NCBI GenBank assembly: GCA_963692955.1
Contig: OY843587.1
Span: 124,001-188,000, forward strand
Length of the DNA: 64,000 bases
DNA from: UBA5158 sp963692955
Lineage (GTDB): Bacteria > Pseudomonadota > Gammaproteobacteria > DSM-16500
Direction of reading: 5' to 3'
Shown: in pieces, positions 60,744 through 64,000 of the stretch
How positions within the stretch are numbered: position 1 is the first letter of the stretch
Layout of the letters: each line of letters starts with the position of its first letter
The notes under the pieces: generated by a model
Told to the model about the DNA's origin: nothing
Databases searched by the model: none
What the model saw: only the letters and a program-made list of their open reading frames with translations
Made by a program: the position numbers and the translations under genes

Positions 60744-60765
60744 AATGTTCCCGATCGGTAACATT
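60744..60765. promoter_or_regulatory. hipBA operator O3
   Basis: A 22-base palindrome with half-sites AATGTTCCCGA and TCGGTAACATT, 49 bases from O2. It lies upstream of the promoter and could allow cooperative or looped binding. Confidence 0.83.
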
Positions 60766-60906
60766 CTGAAATTACATTATGCTCTAACTCGTTCTGGAAA
60801 AATAAGTCAAGCACTAGTGATTGAAAATAATATCGTTAGAAATTATTGCATTATATAAAGTTTAAATGGCAAAACTTGAAAGATTTAAACAGATATAAAA
60901 ATGTAA

Positions 60907-60946
60907 AAAATTTTAATTATTTTTCGCGCTTCAAGGCTTTGATCGC
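60907..60946. repeat. 40-bp perfect direct repeat, right copy (atpC end)
   Basis: Identical to 59098-59137. The right part is the authentic 3' end of atpC (stop at 60917-60919); the left part matches the pilT 3' end. See the finding on the hipBA module. Confidence 0.92.
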
Positions 60947-61345
60947 GCGTAAGCGGGCGAGCGCTTCCGCTAATTCCGCCGATGCTCGGGCAAAATCAAT
61001 ATTCGAAGTTTTATTCGCGAGTTCGTGTTCGGCTTTTTCTTTAGCGGCGACTGCCGCGGCTTCGTCGATGTCAGCCGCGCGCAGCGCGGTGTCGGCTAAC
61101 ACGGTGACAATAAATTTTTGCACTTCGAGCATACCGCTTGAGACGTAAAAAACTTCTTCGATTTTATTGGGCAGCAGCGCGCGCACGTTGCCAGGTTTCA
61201 AAGTGGTTAGCAGCGGCGCGTGGCCGGGCGCGATGCCCAGTTCGCCCAATGCGCCCGACACAAACACCATTTCCACTTCACCGGAAAAAATAGCGCGTTC
61301 GGCGCTGACAATATCTAATCGCATTACGGTGTTATTCGTTATCAT
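60917..61345 (-). CDS. atpC: ATP synthase epsilon subunit
   Basis: The regulatory central-stalk subunit of F1. The 142-residue protein has the N-terminal beta-sandwich (RLDIVSAERAIFSGEVEMVF, GELGIAPGHAPLLTTLKPG) and the C-terminal helical pair with ASAELAEALARLRAIKALKR. The start may be ATG 61345 or the inner ATG 61324 (MRLDIVSAERA); neither has a strong ribosome site. Last gene of the atpAGDC order seen here. Its 3' end is convergent with pilT, from which it is separated by the hipBA module. Confidence 0.94.
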   Translation of the reverse strand: MITNNTVMRLDIVSAERAIFSGEVEMVFVSGALGELGIAPGHAPLLTTLKPGNVRALLPNKIEEVFYVSSGMLEVQKFIVTVLADTALRAADIDEAAAVAAKEKAEHELANKTSNIDFARASAELAEALARLRAIKALKREK

Positions 61346-61392
61346 GCTGTGTGCGCACTCTGATAATTGGCTCTAAAAATTCGCTTTTATAA

Positions 61393-62769
61393 TCACAAGG
61401 TCTTGGCTTTTTCCACCGCTTCGTCGATCGTGCCTACCATATAAAACGCTTGTTCAGGTAAGTGATCGTAAGTGCCGTCGATAATGCCTTTGAAGCCACG
61501 GATAGTTTCTTTGATCGAAACGTATTTGCCAGGCGAGCCGGTAAAAACTTCGGCGACGAAGAAGGGCTGCGACAAGAACCGCTGAATTTTACGCGCGCGG
61601 GTAACAGTTTGCTTATCCGCTTCGGATAATTCATCCATGCCTAAAATCGCGATAATATCTTTTAATTCTTTATAACGCTGCAACGTGCGCTGCACGGCTA
61701 ACGCAGTGTCATAATGTTCTTGGCCGACGATCAATGGATCTAATTGACGGCTAGTCGAATCCAAAGGATCGATAGCAGGGTAAATACCAAGCTCTGCGAT
61801 TTGACGCGACAAGACGACAGTTGCGTCTAAATGCGCGAACGTCGTCGCGGGTGATGGATCGGTTAAGTCATCCGCGGGCACGTAGACGGCTTGCACGGAA
61901 GTGATGGAACCTTTTTTCGTGGAAGTAATGCGTTCTTGCAGCGTACCCATTTCTTCGGCCAAGGTCGGTTGATAACCTACGGCGGAAGGAATACGGCCTA
62001 GTAACGCGGATACTTCCACCCCCGCGAGGGTGTAACGGTAAATATTATCGATGAATAATAATACGTCGCGGCCTTCGTCACGGAACGCTTCGGCGATAGT
62101 TAAACCTGTCAACGCGACGCGTAAGCGGTTGCCTGGTGGTTCATTCATTTGACCGTAAACCAGCGATACTTTATCTAAAACTTTGGATTCTTTCATTTCT
62201 AAATAAAAGTCATTACCTTCACGCGTACGTTCACCGACGCCCGCGAATACCGAATAACCGCTGTGTTCGATCGCGATGTTACGGATTAATTCCATCATGT
62301 TAACGGTTTTACCGACACCCGCGCCGCCGAACAAGCCGACTTTACCGCCTTTCGCGAAGGGACAAACTAGGTCGATAACTTTAATACCGGTTTCTAATAA
62401 TTCTTCCGAAACCGCTTGTTCGGCGAACGACGGTGCTGCGCGGTGGATCGGTAAGATTTTATCGCTGTTAATCGCGCCCGCTTCGTCGATAGGATTACCG
62501 AGCACGTCCATGATACGACCTAGGGTCGCTTTGCCGGTTGGCACAGAGATCGGTTCGCCAGTGTTAGCAACGGCTAAACCACGCTGCAAACCGTCGGTCG
62601 TACCCATCGCGATGGTGCGCACGATACCGTCGCCTAATTGTTGTTGCACTTCTAAAATTAAATCGCGGTCTTTTAATTTTAACGCGTCATAAATTTTAGG
62701 CACTGCATCACGCGGAAACTCAACGTCTACCACGGCACCAATAATTTCTGCGACTCTACCATCACTCAT
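61393..62769 (-). CDS. atpD: ATP synthase beta subunit
   Basis: The catalytic F1 subunit. The 458-residue length is normal. Walker A is FGGAGVGKTVNM (residues ~146-156), the catalytic Glu lies in AGVGERTREGNDFY, Walker B is DVLLFIDNIYRYTLAG, and VGYQPTLAEEMGTLQERITS and PADDLTDPSPATTFAHLDAT are the conserved downstream stretches. A Tyr in LFIDNIYRYT replaces the usual Phe (IFRFT), a mild difference. It lies 36 bases after atpG and 47 before atpC. Confidence 0.97.
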   Translation of the reverse strand: MSDGRVAEIIGAVVDVEFPRDAVPKIYDALKLKDRDLILEVQQQLGDGIVRTIAMGTTDGLQRGLAVANTGEPISVPTGKATLGRIMDVLGNPIDEAGAINSDKILPIHRAAPSFAEQAVSEELLETGIKVIDLVCPFAKGGKVGLFGGAGVGKTVNMMELIRNIAIEHSGYSVFAGVGERTREGNDFYLEMKESKVLDKVSLVYGQMNEPPGNRLRVALTGLTIAEAFRDEGRDVLLFIDNIYRYTLAGVEVSALLGRIPSAVGYQPTLAEEMGTLQERITSTKKGSITSVQAVYVPADDLTDPSPATTFAHLDATVVLSRQIAELGIYPAIDPLDSTSRQLDPLIVGQEHYDTALAVQRTLQRYKELKDIIAILGMDELSEADKQTVTRARKIQRFLSQPFFVAEVFTGSPGKYVSIKETIRGFKGIIDGTYDHLPEQAFYMVGTIDEAVEKAKTL

Positions 62770-62805
62770 TTTTAATCCTCACCTAATAACTCATCATCTT
62801 GCGCG

Positions 62806-63669
62806 TTAGACGACCGCCGCACCGGCCACAATTTCTGTTAACTCTTGCGTGATCGCCGCTTGCCGCGCTTTGTTATAAACCAATTGTAAATCCGTAATAA
62901 TTTCCGCGGCGTTGTCAGTCGCGCTCTTCATCGCGACCATGCGCGCGGCTTGCTCGCTGGCGATATTTTCAATCACACCGCGGTACACTTGTGACTCGAT
63001 ATAACGTACTAATAATTGTTCGATTAATACTTTGGCGTTATCGGGTTCATAAATATAATCCCAGTAATGCTGCAGGCTCGCGTCTTCAGACGGTACGATC
63101 GGTAATAATTGTTGGATCGTAGGCACTTGGCTCATGGTGTTGATAAACACGTTCGAGCATAAATATAAGGCGTCGATTTTGCCGTCTAAAAACGCGTCCA
63201 ACATAATTTTCACGATACCGATTAAATCAGTGATGGAAGGCGCGTCGCCTAAATGCGCGGCTTGGCCTAGCACGTTACCGCCCACGCGTTTAAAAAATCC
63301 CGTCGCTTTGTTGCCGACTAGCGTTAAATAAATTTCACTGCCTAAGTTGCTCCACTTGCGCATGTCGGTAATGACGGTTTTTAACAAATTAGTATTTAAT
63401 CCGCCGCATAAACCGCGGTCGGAAGTAATGATGATATAACCGACATTTTTAATCGCGCGCTGTTGCAAATAGGGGTGCGGATATTCAGGATGTGAATTCG
63501 CCACATGACTAATCACTTCACGGATTTTTTGCGCGTATGGCTTCGCGTGCTGCATGCGTTCTTGCGCTTTACGCATTTTACTGGCGGCTACCATTTCCAT
63601 CGCGCGCGTAATTTTCTGAGTGTTCTTAATACTCTGAATTTTCGTGCGGACTTCTTTCGCTATGGCCAT
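62806..63669 (-). CDS. atpG: ATP synthase gamma subunit
   Basis: The central rotor subunit. The 287-residue protein has the N-terminal coiled coil (EVRTKIQSIKNTQKITRAME, then MVAASKMRKAQERM) and the diagnostic C-terminal ESQVYRGVIENIASEQAARM, then VAMKSATDNAAEIITDLQLVYNKARQAAITQELTEI. ITSDRGLCGGLNTNL is also present. It is 10 bases downstream of atpA on the minus strand. Confidence 0.97.
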   Translation of the reverse strand: MAIAKEVRTKIQSIKNTQKITRAMEMVAASKMRKAQERMQHAKPYAQKIREVISHVANSHPEYPHPYLQQRAIKNVGYIIITSDRGLCGGLNTNLLKTVITDMRKWSNLGSEIYLTLVGNKATGFFKRVGGNVLGQAAHLGDAPSITDLIGIVKIMLDAFLDGKIDALYLCSNVFINTMSQVPTIQQLLPIVPSEDASLQHYWDYIYEPDNAKVLIEQLLVRYIESQVYRGVIENIASEQAARMVAMKSATDNAAEIITDLQLVYNKARQAAITQELTEIVAGAAVV

Positions 63670-63679
63670 ATCGACAACC

Positions 63680-64000
63680 TTAAGAAATAAAAGTTTTCTT
63701 GAATTCGGAAATAATGGTTTTCAATTGCTCGGCGATAGCCGGCGTGTAATCGCCTTTTTCATTCAATTGCGCTAAGAAATCCGCATTTTGATGCCGCACG
63801 TTCGCTAATAATTCACGGTCGAATTCGACGACTTTTTCTAACGGCACGTTGTCGAGTAGTCCTGCGTCCACCGCGTATAATACGACCGCCATTTCAGCGA
63901 CCGAGAGCGGGGAATATTGTCTTTGCTTCATGACTTCCGTGATGCGTTGGCCGCGTTCTAATTGCTTGCGCGTCGCTTCATCTAAATCGGAAGCGAATTG
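63680..64000 (-). CDS. atpA: ATP synthase alpha subunit, C-terminal part
   Basis: The last 106 codons of atpA, cut by the right window edge. The frame is open to 64000 and reads QFASDLDEATRKQLERGQRI, then TEVMKQRQYSPLSVAEMAVV and a terminal ISEFKKTFIS. This matches the C-terminal helical domain of the alpha subunit. The next gene downstream is atpG, 10 bases away, as in the standard atp operon. Confidence 0.96.
   Translation of the reverse strand, partial: QFASDLDEATRKQLERGQRITEVMKQRQYSPLSVAEMAVVLYAVDAGLLDNVPLEKVVEFDRELLANVRHQNADFLAQLNEKGDYTPAIAEQLKTIISEFKKTFIS

Noticed and set aside
60766..60906. Remnant integrase gene near the right edge of the hipBA module
   Set aside because: The stretch is AT-rich with frequent stops in all frames, and no integrase motif is visible.

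Overview
The window looks like chromosome from a gammaproteobacterium, most likely in or near the Legionellales (Coxiellaceae/Berkiella-like). I infer this from gene content and order: hemC-hemD-hemX-hemY, fmt-rsmB near def, ubiK-nudF, adjacent parE-parC, pit with its DUF47 partner next to gap-tkt, a GuaC-type GMP reductase, and ATP synthase genes in the order atpA-G-D-C. No rRNA or tRNA gene, CRISPR array, transposase or integrase was seen. Housekeeping genes are rich in GCG/CGC codons, whereas several accessory blocks are clearly AT-richer.

Layout. 1-5 kb: a truncated hypothetical gene, a 55-residue lipoprotein with D-Ala-D-Ala ligase, and two L,D-transpeptidases (cell wall). 4-15 kb, minus strand: a nucleoside and pentose block (deoB, an MFS transporter, deoC, purine nucleoside phosphorylase), an orphan 550-residue protein translationally coupled to the phosphate transporter pit, the pit partner DUF47, then gap and tkt. 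PNP releases (deoxy)ribose-1-P, DeoB isomerises it, DeoC cleaves deoxyribose-5-P, and Tkt and Gap feed the products into central metabolism. 15-20.4 kb: three tandem paralogous polytopic membrane proteins. 20.5-26.2 kb: metK, two near-identical type IV pilin genes made by a tandem duplication that also copied the start of a neighbouring esterase gene, two outer-membrane barrels and guaC.

26.3-39.7 kb is the main accessory region: an apparent operon of two LamG-domain membrane-anchored proteins, a giant 3154-residue filamentous-haemagglutinin-like protein without a visible signal peptide or TPS domain, and small membrane proteins, two of them paralogous. The first of these overlaps the stop codon of the giant gene. 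The organisation resembles a contact-dependent or polymorphic toxin with membrane immunity proteins, but it lacks the usual export parts. This is the best candidate for an undescribed system.

39.8-46 kb: rsmB, fmt and def. Fmt and def are separated by three tandem paralogues of unknown function on the opposite strand, each with its own strong sigma70-type promoter and a non-ATG start. 46-56 kb: haem genes, a degenerate spermidine-synthase-like protein, ubiK, nudF, parE and parC. 56-58 kb: two orphan genes.

58-64 kb: a pilT-type ATPase and the ATP synthase operon. A 1.8-kb hipBA toxin-antitoxin module lies between pilT and atpC, bounded by perfect 40-bp direct repeats that carry the 3' ends of both genes. 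Upstream of hipB are three 22-bp palindromes spaced exactly 49 bp apart around a clear promoter. All functional assignments come from reading motifs by eye; no database search was run.
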